NCBI RefSeq assembly: GCF_016219575.1
Contig: NZ_JACRMG010000027.1
Coordinates: 1 to 64,000, forward strand
Length of the DNA: 64,000 bases
DNA from: Bradyrhizobium sp.
Lineage (GTDB): Bacteria > Pseudomonadota > Alphaproteobacteria > Rhizobiales > Xanthobacteraceae
Direction of reading: 5' to 3'
The translations under genes were made by a program, and so were the position numbers. Of the stretch, positions 8,264-17,020 are shown one piece after another (position 1 is the stretch's first letter; the number at the start of each line of letters is the position of its first letter). The notes under the pieces are model-generated. The model ran no database searches and was not told the DNA's origin. It saw only the letters and a list, made by a program, of their open reading frames with translations.

Positions 8264-10378
8264 TCACTCAGCCGCGTCGAGCTGTTGCGGATCATCGTCG
8301 CTGGCATTCTCCCGGTCCTCGTCGTCGGCGAGGAAATCGGGCAATGGGCCCGCTTCACCCTCCACTTCCGCTGGCGACGCGGCGGGGTTGACGAGACGTA
8401 GCGGCTCCGGCAACCAGCCCGAACCATCGAGAAGGCGCGCGGCCTCCTTGGCCATGTCGGCCTTTTTCAGGTGGTCGATCAGTTGCGCGGAAGACTCGCC
8501 CTTGGCTTCCCGAACCGCCTCCAGGATGCGGGGCTTGGTGACCCGGCCGAGATAGTTGTCGACGGTCGGTCTCCAGCCTGCCTGGACCATGTCGAGGCCC
8601 ACCGCGCGGGCCAGCACGTCGGCCTGGTCGAGTCGCGTGCGGACGCCATGAGCGGAGACGCGGCCCTGATTGTAGCGATTCGCCGGCTCAAAGAGGGCGT
8701 TGACCGCAAATGACGCACAGTGAGCGAACAGGGACGCCTGCGCACCGCCATCGAGGGCTGTGAGCACACCCCACAAATCTTCCTCGCTCTTCGGCAGCCG
8801 TGCCTTCCAGGATTCATGCCGCGCCTCGACGGCTTTCGCGGACGCGCTTTCCCTCAGCCCAGGGGCTTGAGCGGGAAAGGTCGGCGTGTGAAGTCCGATC
8901 TCAAGACAGCTTCCGGACGACGCGAACCGGTAAAAGGCCGTCAGCGCGAAGTTGTGCAACACCGCCTGGAACGCGATCGCAGGATTTTCTGCCAACGCAT
9001 CCCGCAATGCCAGCGTACGATGCGCCGTCAACTCGGTGATGAGACGATCCGGCAGAGGCTTGGCCGCATCCTCATTATCTTCTTCGGTATCAGCAGCGCC
9101 ACTTGCAACCGCGATTACCGTGCGCTGGACGCTAGCACCAGCCTCCTGCCCTTCGATCGACGACGGATCGGCGCCTTGCTCCACATCTGGAACAATTGCC
9201 GGCACGTCGTCCTCTGCCCGGACGTAACCCCGGTCCACGGAAAGGCGTCCCTCGGAATCGATGCAGATGAAGGCGCCAGCTCGGGCAATCTCGGCCGGAT
9301 CGTAAAGCACCGGCCGGTCTTCGAAGGCCATCAGTGCCGACTCGATTTCGCCCAGACGCTGGTCGACCTCGTCGGGCAATTCGTCGGCATCCTGGTAATC
9401 GGATTCAAGCTTGGCCTGCTCGGCGTTGAGGGCATCGATGGTGGCTTGCTCTTCGGTAGTGAGGTCGGCAGGCTTGCCGTCCAGTTCACGCAAGCCGGTC
9501 GCGTGACCGTAGGGAAAATCCACGGCGACCGAAATCCATTTCCAGCCCTCCTTGGCAATCGTCTCAGCCTCGACTTTGAGCTTTTCCGTAACGAGGCGGT
9601 CGAGCAACACGACGTCCTGAAGCCAGCCGCCGTCGTCGTGTTCGAATAGATCTCGCAAAACGCAGCCGCCGGCCTGCTCGTAGGCATTAAGTCCAACAAA
9701 TTGAGCACGGCGATCGGACGCGCGGACGGTATTTTCAGTCAGCATGCGGCGGATTTGATAAGGTTCATCGTATCCAGACCGGCTGACGGTCTCCCAGACC
9801 TGCTCCTGCCTGGCTTGGTCGGCCGTAACAGAGAAGGCCATGAGCTGCTCAAGGTTCATGCCGTCTTCGGCATAGACCTCGTGCAGCTTCGGCGACACGG
9901 ACGCCAGCCGCAGTCGTTGCTTCACGACGGCGGGCGTTACGAAGTGCCGGGCCGCGATCTCCTCCTCGGTCAAGCCGGAGCCGAGCAAGGTTTGAAAGGC
10001 TCGGAACTGATCGAGCGGATGGAGCCCGACCCTCTCGTCATTCTCGGCAAGCGAATCGTCTTCGGCGATACCGCCCTCGCGCACGACGCAGGGAACGGGC
10101 TGCGTCTTGGACATGCGTTTTTGCTTCACGAGAAGTTCCAGCGCGCGATAGCGCCTGCCGCCGGCCGGAACCTCGAACATGCCGGTTTCGTTGCCTTCTG
10201 CATCGACGACGGCCCGGACATTCAGGCTCTGCAATAGGGTACGCTGCACGATGCTCTCGGCGAGTTGCTCGATCGAGACGCCGGCTTTCACGCGGCGGAC
10301 GTTGGACTGGCTCAAGACCAACTTGTTGAAGGGAATGTCGCGAGAGGGACTGAGTTTGATTTTCTGAACGCTTGCCAT
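8264..10378 (-). CDS. Large ParB/RepB/Spo0J-type DNA-binding protein
   Basis: 704 residues from ATG 10378 (MASVQKIKLSP), preceded by a GGAGAAT-type site. The N-terminal ParB/Srx domain includes the LSQSNVRR motif near residue 19 and the VPAGGRRYRALELL box near 75. A HTH segment (EEEIAARHFVTPAVVKQRL) near 150 is typical of centromere-binding ParB proteins. The remaining 450 residues are a long acidic C-terminal extension seen in the plasmid/element versions of this family, ending in an Asp/Glu-rich tail. The likely role is partition or DNA-binding regulation for the element. No parA lies beside it. The leader is shared with the ardC-like gene, and a strong terminator follows. Confidence 0.85.
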   Translation of the reverse strand: MASVQKIKLSPSRDIPFNKLVLSQSNVRRVKAGVSIEQLAESIVQRTLLQSLNVRAVVDAEGNETGMFEVPAGGRRYRALELLVKQKRMSKTQPVPCVVREGGIAEDDSLAENDERVGLHPLDQFRAFQTLLGSGLTEEEIAARHFVTPAVVKQRLRLASVSPKLHEVYAEDGMNLEQLMAFSVTADQARQEQVWETVSRSGYDEPYQIRRMLTENTVRASDRRAQFVGLNAYEQAGGCVLRDLFEHDDGGWLQDVVLLDRLVTEKLKVEAETIAKEGWKWISVAVDFPYGHATGLRELDGKPADLTTEEQATIDALNAEQAKLESDYQDADELPDEVDQRLGEIESALMAFEDRPVLYDPAEIARAGAFICIDSEGRLSVDRGYVRAEDDVPAIVPDVEQGADPSSIEGQEAGASVQRTVIAVASGAADTEEDNEDAAKPLPDRLITELTAHRTLALRDALAENPAIAFQAVLHNFALTAFYRFASSGSCLEIGLHTPTFPAQAPGLRESASAKAVEARHESWKARLPKSEEDLWGVLTALDGGAQASLFAHCASFAVNALFEPANRYNQGRVSAHGVRTRLDQADVLARAVGLDMVQAGWRPTVDNYLGRVTKPRILEAVREAKGESSAQLIDHLKKADMAKEAARLLDGSGWLPEPLRLVNPAASPAEVEGEAGPLPDFLADDEDRENASDDDPQQLDAAE

Positions 10379-10382
10379 GTCG

Positions 10383-10463
10383 GATTCTCCACGACGGGCG
10401 GCCGAAAGACTCTCTCCCGACCTCCTACCCGTCACAGACAAGCCGGCGCGCCTCTCACTCTCC
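10383..10463 (-). promoter_or_regulatory. Repeated 5' leader upstream of the parB-like gene
   Basis: The 80 bases before the ParB-like start closely resemble those before the ArdC start (11466-11548). Shared blocks include ACTCTCC, GACGGGCG and the last bases before the start. Such near-identical leaders before separate genes suggest common regulation or an RNA structure; the mechanism is inferred. Confidence 0.5.
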
Positions 10464-10512
10464 GACGCGCAGCACCAACTGAGGATTGGTACGGGCACAG
10501 CGGGCGGATCCG

Positions 10513-11463
10513 TCATGCAGCTTCCTCGTTGCCCTCAACGACGGATTCGATCGCGGGCGGCAGAAAGCCGAGCAGGAAATCGGCGGCCTTCGATGCCGCG
10601 CTCGCGGCGCGCACGACGGCGCGATTATCCTCGCGCAGCACCTCCAGCCAGGAACCGATGTAGTCGGCGTGGCGTACGGTCGGCACGATGCCGAGCGAGG
10701 CACAAACGAAGGCACCCGCCATTTCGGCGACCAGCTCTTCGCGCGCGTACGATTTTGAGCCGAATGAACCCGAGTGGTCGCGGTTGAGGCGGGACGCCTG
10801 GCCGGTCCAATGACCGAGTTCATGAAAAGCGGTCCGGTGCCAATTGATCGGCTCGAAATAGGCAGCCGGCGGCGGCACCTGCACGAAATCGCCCGTCGGG
10901 TTGTAGTAGGCGCGCGCACCGCCGATGCGGAAATCCGCGCCGGTCGCCGCGATCAACGCCTCGGCTCGCGGCTCAATCTGGCCTGGTGGCGGCGGGACCA
11001 CCAAAGCAGCGACATCCTCGGGCAAGCCATCGCATTGATCCGTATTAAAGACGGTAAAGCGCTTGAGAAACGGGATGGCACCCGGCTCCTCGCCGGCCTC
11101 CGCGGCGCGCCGGCGTTCGTCGTCTGGGGTGAAGCGATCGGCATAGACGACGGTCGTTCCCCGCTCGCCCTTTCTGACATTGCCGCCGAGCGCGAGTGCC
11201 TGGCGGAAGGTAAGCCAGCTCTGTCCGGAAAAGCCGTGCTCGATAACGGCACCCCATAGGATCAGCACGTTAATCCCGGAATATCCGCGCTGCGTCGACG
11301 CGTTGCGCGGCATCGCGAGCGGCGCCTTGATCGCCGCCGTCCCCCAGGGCTGAACCCACGGAAAACGGCCGGCCTCCAGCTCGGCTATGATCTTGTCAGT
11401 GATTTCGGTGTAAAGGCTCGTTCGGTCGTCGCCGGCACGAACTCGGGCGGTATGTCCAGACAT
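10513..11463 (-). CDS. ardC: ArdC-like antirestriction protein with zincin metallopeptidase domain
   Basis: 316 residues. The N-terminal part matches the ArdC/DUF1738 ssDNA-binding domain (LYTEITDKIIAELEAGRFPWVQPW near residues 17-40, then INVLILWGAV). The C-terminal part holds the zincin active site HELGHWTGQASRLNRD near residue 215, with FGSKSYAREELVAEMAGAF downstream supplying the third ligand region. ArdC proteins protect incoming conjugative DNA from host restriction, which fits the integrative-element backbone. The symbol is a family assignment, not proven orthology. The gene lies upstream of the ParB-like gene on the same strand and shares its leader sequence. Confidence 0.85.
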   Translation of the reverse strand: MSGHTARVRAGDDRTSLYTEITDKIIAELEAGRFPWVQPWGTAAIKAPLAMPRNASTQRGYSGINVLILWGAVIEHGFSGQSWLTFRQALALGGNVRKGERGTTVVYADRFTPDDERRRAAEAGEEPGAIPFLKRFTVFNTDQCDGLPEDVAALVVPPPPGQIEPRAEALIAATGADFRIGGARAYYNPTGDFVQVPPPAAYFEPINWHRTAFHELGHWTGQASRLNRDHSGSFGSKSYAREELVAEMAGAFVCASLGIVPTVRHADYIGSWLEVLREDNRAVVRAASAASKAADFLLGFLPPAIESVVEGNEEAA

Positions 11464-11465
11464 CG

Positions 11466-11548
11466 CGGTTCTCCGCGACGGGCGCCGGAGGCCTTTCCCC
11501 CGATCTTCAACCCATCGCGTCGGCCCCGGCCCGCACTCTCACTCTCCA
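11466..11548 (-). promoter_or_regulatory. Repeated 5' leader upstream of the ardC-like gene
   Basis: This is the second copy of the leader seen before the ParB-like gene, with the same order of blocks and the shared end ACTCTCACTCTCC on the plus strand. It lies directly before the ATG of the ArdC gene. Common control of the two genes is inferred. Confidence 0.5.
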
Positions 11549-11558
11549 TGGCGGTAAC

Positions 11559-11807
11559 GTGGAAACGGACTGCGCATTCTCCGTAAATGGAGGCCACCCG
11601 TGGCTTGAGATCAGGTGCGCGCGCTGCAAGACGCCGAGCGATGTCAACCTCGCGGCGATGAAGCATCCGCCGACCACCTTCGTGCACGATCTCGCCAGCC
11701 GGCTGCGCTGCCGCAAGTGCGCCAAGGTGGGCCGGCGTCCCGCGACGACCCCAATACAATTGGCTTGGCAGCCACGCCACCCTCGAACCGACGGAGCACA
11801 CCGTTAG
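11559..11807 (+). CDS. Small zinc-ribbon-like hypothetical protein
   Basis: An 82-residue frame from GTG 11559 carries two CxxC pairs, IRCARC near residue 20 and LRCRKC near 50, separated by a segment with LAAMKHPPTTFVHDLASR. That arrangement fits a small zinc ribbon of a type found on rhizobial elements. It is divergent from the ArdC gene, and its start lies next to that gene's leader. The reading frame stays open upstream, so the true N-terminus is uncertain and the gene could be a fragment. No function can be assigned. Confidence 0.5.
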   Translation: METDCAFSVNGGHPWLEIRCARCKTPSDVNLAAMKHPPTTFVHDLASRLRCRKCAKVGRRPATTPIQLAWQPRHPRTDGAHR

Positions 11808-11887
11808 CACGCGCGGAGTACGTCTGGTCAGCGCCGTCCCTTCGACGCCGAAGCGCAGCGGAGGCATAAGAGAAGGCAGCCGACGAA

Positions 11888-11925
11888 GGGGCAGTGATAG
11901 CGACGCGGGCATGAAATGCCCGCGG
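11888..11925. repeat. REP-like palindromic repeat, copy 1
   Basis: The unit begins GGGGCAGTGATAGCG and contains the perfect inverted repeat GCGGGCAT-GAA-ATGCCCGC at 11905-11923. A second diverged copy starts 88 bases downstream. Confidence 0.6.
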
Positions 11926-11975
11926 GCACCGAGGCGACTCCAGTCGCGAGACCGGTTAAAAAGGCACCCGCGTTC

Positions 11976-12013
11976 GGGGCAGTGATAGCGGCGCCGGCAT
12001 GCAATGCCGGCGG
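11976..12013. repeat. REP-like palindromic repeat, copy 2
   Basis: The unit begins GGGGCAGTGATAGCG and contains GCCGGCAT-GCA-ATGCCGGC at 11993-12011. Compared with copy 1, paired bases changed on both arms, so the hairpin is kept while sequence drifts. Confidence 0.6.
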
Positions 12014-12379
12014 CCCCTAACGCGAGAGCCTCCGGCGAGCGACACCGTATCGCGCAAGGGATCGAAGCCGGCGGCCGAGACGCGTCAGCGGCTCGGTTCA
12101 TATGTGGACGGCCCCCGACTTGCAAGATCAGCTGGGGCAGCATGCTCGGATCGCTTGCGCTCATATGTCCGGCCTGTTTTCGGGTCTTGCGACCACTGGC
12201 CAAGATGGGCTTCGCGGACAGTGAGATCCAAACACGAGAGCGGCATTTTCTGCCGGTAAACCGAGCGGAGCATCTCACATGACCGGCTCGCGCCGAACGT
12301 ACCACCTCTTCCTATCCTGCAAGTTCCGGCCTCAGCGTCAAACCTGCCGGTCTGGCACCAAGCTCTGCATTTCGTTCGA

Positions 12380-13423
12380 CTATCCCGGCGTCGGCATCGG
12401 GATGACGCTAACAGGCCGGTACCGCCCGCCGCTGACCATCAGTTTCCAGGCGATCCGCGCCAGCTTGTTTGCCAGCGCTATGGCCACCAGCTTCGGCGGC
12501 TTGCGCGCGATCATGTCTTTCAGCCAGGGCCAAGAACGACTGCCGCGTCGTCGCATATCCGCGATCACAGCCGTCGCGCCAGCCACCAAAACGGCTCGTA
12601 ACATGCCGTCGCCGGCGCGCGTGATCACGCCGAGCCGATTCTTTCCGGCCGTCGAGTGATTCTTTGGCGTCAGGCCAAGCCAGGCGGCAAAGTTTCTTGC
12701 CGACTTGAACCCCCGTGCATCCACGACCTTGATTGACAGCAGCGTCGCGCCGATCGGACCCACCCCCGGAATAGTCGCCAGTCGTCGGCTCATCTCGTTA
12801 CTTCGGTGGAGCTCCATGAGCTTCTTGTCGAGCTTGGCGATCTGATCATCGACGCGCGCCAGTTCTGTCGCCAACGCCTCCACCAACTCCATCGCCAAGT
12901 CGGGGACTGTCGCGTCAGTCCGAATATCGATCAGCAATTGCTGAAGCCGCGAAAGCCCCCTGGGCGCGGTGAAGCCGAACTCTGCGGCATAGCCGCGGAT
13001 CGAATTGGCGAGCTGGGTTCGCCTGGCTATGAACTGAGTGCGAACGCGCGTCAGCATCTGTGCGCCCTGCTGTTCGGTACTTTTGATCGGCACAAAGTTC
13101 TTGCGGAGTTTCGGTCGACTGGCCGCCTCGCAAATTGCCTCGGCGTCGGCAGCGTCAGACTTCCCGCGCTGCACATACGGCTTGACATATTGGGGCGGGA
13201 TCATCGCTACCTCATGCCCGAGCGACCGTAGTTCGCGCGCCCAATAATGCGACGCTCCGCAAGCTTCCAGCGCGACGAGCGCAGGCGGCAAACGACTAAA
13301 GAACGCCAGAACCTGGCCTCGCCTCAACTTGCGCCGCAAAATCGGCTGCTCGGTCTCGTCAACGCCGTGCAACTGAAATACGCTCTTTGACGTGTCCAAA
13401 CCGATGCGAACAATCGTTTCCAC
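12380..13423 (-). mobile_element. IS110-family transposase
   Basis: 347 residues, intact. The N-terminal RuvC-like DEDD domain shows IGLDTSKS at residue 8, LEACGASHYWAREL, and KSDAADAEAI near residue 90. The C-terminal transposase-20 domain shows IPGVGPIGATLL near 220 and FAAWLGLTPKNHSTAGKNR near 245. Length is normal for the family. These transposases act with a bridge RNA made from a non-coding end of the element. Here 13-bp inverted copies of GTGGACGGCCCCC lie at 12104 and 13483, and direct copies of AACACGAGAGC at 12231 and 13499, so the exact element ends are uncertain. Confidence 0.92.
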
Positions 13424-13507
13424 GGGCGGCTCCTTCGTTTAAGGTCATCGACGACCCCATCTTGCCACGCAGACCGGCGGAAGGGGGCCGTCCACCCCAA
13501 CACGAGA

Positions 13508-13608
13508 GCCCGGTCCGTGACTAGCGGATGCGCACAAGCAGAATCCGCTTGGACTAGATTTCCTCGCGCACACTCGTCGGCACGTCATAGATCCTGACAT
13601 TCGACCGC
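13508..13608 (-). repeat. Diverged duplicate of the 16781-16880 sequence, with a gene fragment
   Basis: This stretch repeats, with scattered differences, the sequence around 16781-16880, including the C-terminal codons of the small gene there (RIYDVPTSVREEI here, with a stop at 13554). Only the last 15 or so codons survive in this copy. It lies between the IS110 element and the group II intron. Confidence 0.6.
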
Positions 13609-13729
13609 AGCTGAACGGCGACGAGAAGTATGTCCGCTTTGATCGGAAGCGGAAGCGAACTGTGTGGCAAAAGCGTCGCTATGGGCCACAAACGGACTCG
13701 TGTAGTGCCAACAAACGGTATCGGTAGCG

Positions 13730-15621
13730 GTAGGGACGCGCGTTTCATCGCGCCCCCCCCGCACAGAATCGTACGGGCGGCTTTCCCGCATACGGCTCCC
13801 ACCTCGGGTGGGTGACGGCAAAGCGATCGCTCGGCCAAGGATGGAGGATGGTCGGTTTTGGAAGCCAGGCATCCACCAGCTGCGTCATCCGTTCCCACGT
13901 CATCCGATCCTTCTGGCTGCGACGCCGCAGCGTGCGTCGCCAGAGGTCGGTCACATGATGCCGGAACACATTCAGTGCCTGACCGTTGGTTGGCACTGCG
14001 TGATAACTGAAGTAGCCGCAGACAACCCGCGCCAGCCACTTCCCCTGATCGGGGATCGGCTGGTGCATGCGCCGTCGCATCTCCTGCTTGATCTCCTTTA
14101 GCTTCGCCCGCATGCGGTCCGCTCGGGTCTTCCGTCTGATCTGGAATTTGCCCGCTCGGGTCTTGCCGCAGATGAAAGTGAAGCCCAGGAAATTGAAGGT
14201 ATCCGGCTTGCCGAGCCCGCGTCGCTTGCGGCGCTCCACCGCAAAACGTCCGAACTCGATCAGCCGGGTCTTCTCAGGATGCAGTGACAACGCAAACTCC
14301 CGTAGCCGTTCACGCATCTCATTCAGGAAGCGCTGGGCATCGCCCTCGTGCCGGAATCCGACGATGAAGTCGTCGGCGTAGCGCACGATGATGACGTCGC
14401 CCGTAGCCACGCGCCGTCGCCAGCGTGCGGCCCAGAGATCGAGCGCGTAGTGCAGGTAGATGTTGGCAAGCAGCGGTGAGATTACCGACCCCTGCCCCGT
14501 CCCCCTGTCGCTGACCGCGACGACTCCGTCTTCCAGGATGCCCGCCTTCAGCCATTTCTGGATCAGGCGGATGATGCGCCGGTCGCCGATCCGGTGTTCC
14601 AGGAAGCGGATCATCCATTGCTGGCTGATCTCATCAAAGAACGATCGGATATCGGCGTCCAGGATGAAGCTCACTTTCTTGCTGTGGATGCCGACACAGA
14701 GCGCATCGAGCGCATCGTGCGCACCGCGCCCTGGGCGGGATCCATACGAGAACCCGAGGAAGTCCTCCTCGTATATCGCGCGTTCAGCAGCGCGACCACT
14801 GCCCGTTGGACAATCTTGTCCTCCAAAGCCGCGACCGCGAGCGGGCGCTGCCGGCCGTCCGGCTTGGGAATATAGACGCGCCGTGACGGCAGTGCCCGGT
14901 ACGCTCCCCGTTGGACCCGATCATGCAAGTCCTCGATATTACGTTCGAGATCTGCCTCGTAGTCCTTCCACGTCAACCGATCCACGCCGGGGGCTGCGTT
15001 CTGCGCAAGCTCGTAGAACGCTTCCTCCAGAAGTTCGGTGCTGATGTGGTGGAAGAGCGCGGTGAACCTCTCCTTCTTCCTATCGTTTGCGACTTTCGTA
15101 TGCGTTCCAGCGCCTGTGACACGCTCGTCCGGCTCTGCGTCCGGTTCGTGCTTTGCTGGCCCACATTCCCCTTGGTCCCCGCCCTTTGCTCCACCGGCTC
15201 CGCTGCGTATAGCTCCCCAGCGGTTGCGTCCGCTGCGGGCTGTTCCGCTTTGTTCGCCGGCTTCATCGCTACTATGCCGGGGTCCGACTTCTCGGGTCCG
15301 TGCATCATCGGCTACGGCTCCTCGCCTTCCCGATGCGGGCCGGCAACGGTCTCCCAGCTTCCGATGCGATCGTGTTGCACGTGATGTGGCCTTCGACCCC
15401 GGCAGGGCGTCGGCACCTCGCGTAACGGTGCCGCACATGTTGCCTTCGAGCGAATAAAAACCCTCGGCCCCTGCAATGTCTGATCTTTCGTGGCTCAATC
15501 CCACACCCCATGCAATCGCTGTGTACGCTTCGCAACCACTGTCGCCAGTAATCACGCAACACTCGCTACCAAGCGGACGCTACGCCTTACTTGGGCCGGA
15601 CTTTCACCGGCTGGATCGCAC
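13730..15621 (-). mobile_element. Group II intron, apparently inactive
   Basis: On the minus strand the element begins with GTGCGATCC at 15621, followed by the GGTGAAAGTCC block typical of bacterial group II introns. It ends with a 33-base domain V hairpin (13766-13798, GAAA loop) and a short domain VI-like stem, giving a 3' end near 13730. Its 1.9-kb length is usual. The domain V lower stem has A where G normally pairs with the C of the catalytic AGC triad, and the encoded maturase is frameshifted twice. It lies just after the stop codon of a decayed ABC receptor gene, beside a small GC-rich stem. The 3' boundary is approximate. Confidence 0.8.
13745..15308 (-). pseudogene. ltrA: Group II intron reverse transcriptase/maturase, frameshifted twice
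   Basis: Three frames together give a normal LtrA-type protein. The start region (from ATG 15308, ending ALERIRK) is in one frame. The RT 0-2 region (KKERFTALFHHI, APGVDRLTW, YIPKPDGRQRPL) follows after a one-base loss near 15095. The catalytic part (FILDADIRSFFDEI, GTGQGSVISPLLANIYLHY, YADD in VRYADDFIVGF) and maturase domain resume after the CG run at 14777-14782 gained two bases. The C-terminus ends ICAGGA-like with no HNH endonuclease domain. No functional protein can be made without recoding. Confidence 0.88.
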
Positions 15622-15640
15622 CAGCTTGCGGCTGGCGCAC

Positions 15641-16592
15641 TTATTCGATCACTTCGTCGGCACGGGTCAGCAACGCTGGAGGCACGATCAGATCGAGAGA
15701 TTTTGCAATTTTTAGATTTAAGGCAAATTCAAAGACAGTCGGCCGCTCGATCGGAATATCACCGGGTGCGGTACCGCGAAATATCTTAGCGATCTGGTCG
15801 GCCATGCGCTTGCGTAGCGCAGTGCGGCTGGGGCCATAGCCAATCAGACACCCCGCGTGCGCCATTTCTGCCCATTCGCATACTGTTGGCAGCTTCGCTT
15901 CGAGTGCAAGAGCCGCCAGCTGCTTACCATCCCGTTGAAACTGCGGGGTCGCGCCAATAACCAACGCCTCTGAACCTTGGGCCCGCATGGCAGCAAAAGC
16001 CGCCGGGTAGTCGCTCGGTGAAGCCGCTAAAAATACCAGCAATTCGACGCCAAGCCCTTCCGCAGCTTTCCGCAACGTGGCCTCATTCGCTCCATTCCGG
16101 GTTGGGACTAACGCGGCGATGCGTCGGCGGTCGGGAGCTGCCTCCATCAGAAGGGAAAACCTCTTGGCTTCGAGCTCACCAAATAGGATTACGACGCCCG
16201 TAACATTGCCTCCTGGCCGCGCGTAACTTGCCGCGAACCCAAGCTCAATTGGGTCGAATCCGAAAGTGATGACCGGCACGGTGCGGGAAGAAGCGCCAGC
16301 TGGCCCTATTGCGGGGCCAACGGCCACGACCGCGTCCGGCCGAGCGCTGATAAGCTCCTGCATCAAACCGGGCAAGGCATCGAGTTCTCCGACACGCCCG
16401 TCGAAGATAAGATTTCGCCCTTCAACGAAGCCCAGCTAGTTCTGGTAGGGTGATCTGCTTGGTAAAGGCTTCGGAATCCATCGAGTTCGCGAGATGTCCC
16501 AGGCGGTAAACGCGATCTGGTGTCTGCGCTCCAGCAGCAAGCGAGCATGCTAACGCACCGACCACACCACCAATGAACCTCCGTCCCCACAT
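15641..16592 (-). pseudogene. ABC transporter substrate-binding protein (ABC_sub_bind type), frameshifted
   Basis: ATG 16592, after a G-rich ribosome site, opens a signal peptide (MWGRRFIGGVVGALACSLAAGAQ split here for length: hydrophobic core GGVVGALACSLAAG) and about 30 mature residues ending TLPELA near 16435. The frame then shifts. The remaining protein, starting LGFVEGRNLIFDGR and running through VITFGFDPIELGF and ARPGGNVTGV to TRADEVIE, continues in another frame to 15641. Together they match the full-length receptor family abundant in Bradyrhizobium, of unknown ligand. The internal ATG at 16375 would skip the signal peptide, so a working receptor is unlikely. Confidence 0.75.
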
Positions 16593-16672
16593 GCCCCCCC
16601 CGTTTAAGTCCACGGCAAGATTACATAGGCACGGCAAGTGGTCACGGCTTTCGACTGCAAGTCCGTTCCGGG

Positions 16673-17008
16673 TCATTCGCGACCGAGGTGACCCCGGTGG
16701 AATGTCCGCATTTGCCAGTAGCGGACACCGCGATGGTTTTGGCCAGCCATTGGTGGCTTGACAAGGCTCCGTTCATATAAGCCCGGTCCGCGGCTAGCGG
16801 ATGCGCACAAGCAGGATCCGCTTAGACTAATTTCCTCGCGCGCATTGGTCTGCGCGTCATAGATCCTGATCTGAAGCATGGGAAAACGCTTCTTCAGTTC
16901 TTCCCCGCCCGCCTTGGCTCCGTCCCTGGTCGCAAATTCGGCCTTGAGTCGACCATCGACTTCCAGCGCATAGCCTGAAGCCGGCAAATCACGGGCAGCA
17001 GCAACCAT
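16673..17008 (-). CDS. Small hypothetical protein with a frameshifted, extended C-terminus
   Basis: ATG 17008, after AAGGGAACGAG, opens a frame whose first 60 codons (VAAARDLPASGYALEVDG ... IRIYDAQTNAREEI) look like a compact small protein. The duplicate at 13554 stops right after REEI. Here one base is missing at that point, and the frame runs on for 51 unrelated residues to 16673. The function is unknown. The gene overlaps, on the other strand, the truncated start of the LysR remnant. Confidence 0.5.
   Translation of the reverse strand: MVAAARDLPASGYALEVDGRLKAEFATRDGAKAGGEELKKRFPMLQIRIYDAQTNAREEISLSGSCLCASASRGPGLYERSLVKPPMAGQNHRGVRYWQMRTFHRGHLGRE
16781..16880 (-). repeat. Duplicate of the 13508-13608 sequence
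   Basis: This is the more complete copy of the diverged pair. It includes GGATGCGCACAAGCAG and the end of the small gene. The two copies flank the IS110-proximal region and the intron in the same orientation. Confidence 0.6.
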
Positions 17009-17020
17009 CTCGTTCCCTTT

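Larger units (their letters stand above)
11808..12379. other. Gene-free stretch with REP-like hairpins and the IS110 element's downstream flank
   Basis: No gene is recognisable. It contains two related palindromic repeats (11888-12013), a 13-bp sequence repeated inverted beyond the transposase gene (12104-12116), and an 11-bp sequence repeated directly beyond it (12231-12241). The part next to the transposase may encode the element's bridge RNA; this is inferred from IS110 biology, not seen. Confidence 0.5.

Noticed and set aside
11888..12013. The two hairpin repeats as a short CRISPR array
   Set aside because: Only two units exist, they differ in sequence, and the space between them (about 50 bases) has no spacer-like pattern; no cas genes.
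11385..12305. A 306-codon minus-strand frame
   Set aside because: It overlaps the ArdC start and runs through hairpin repeats; no family resemblance.
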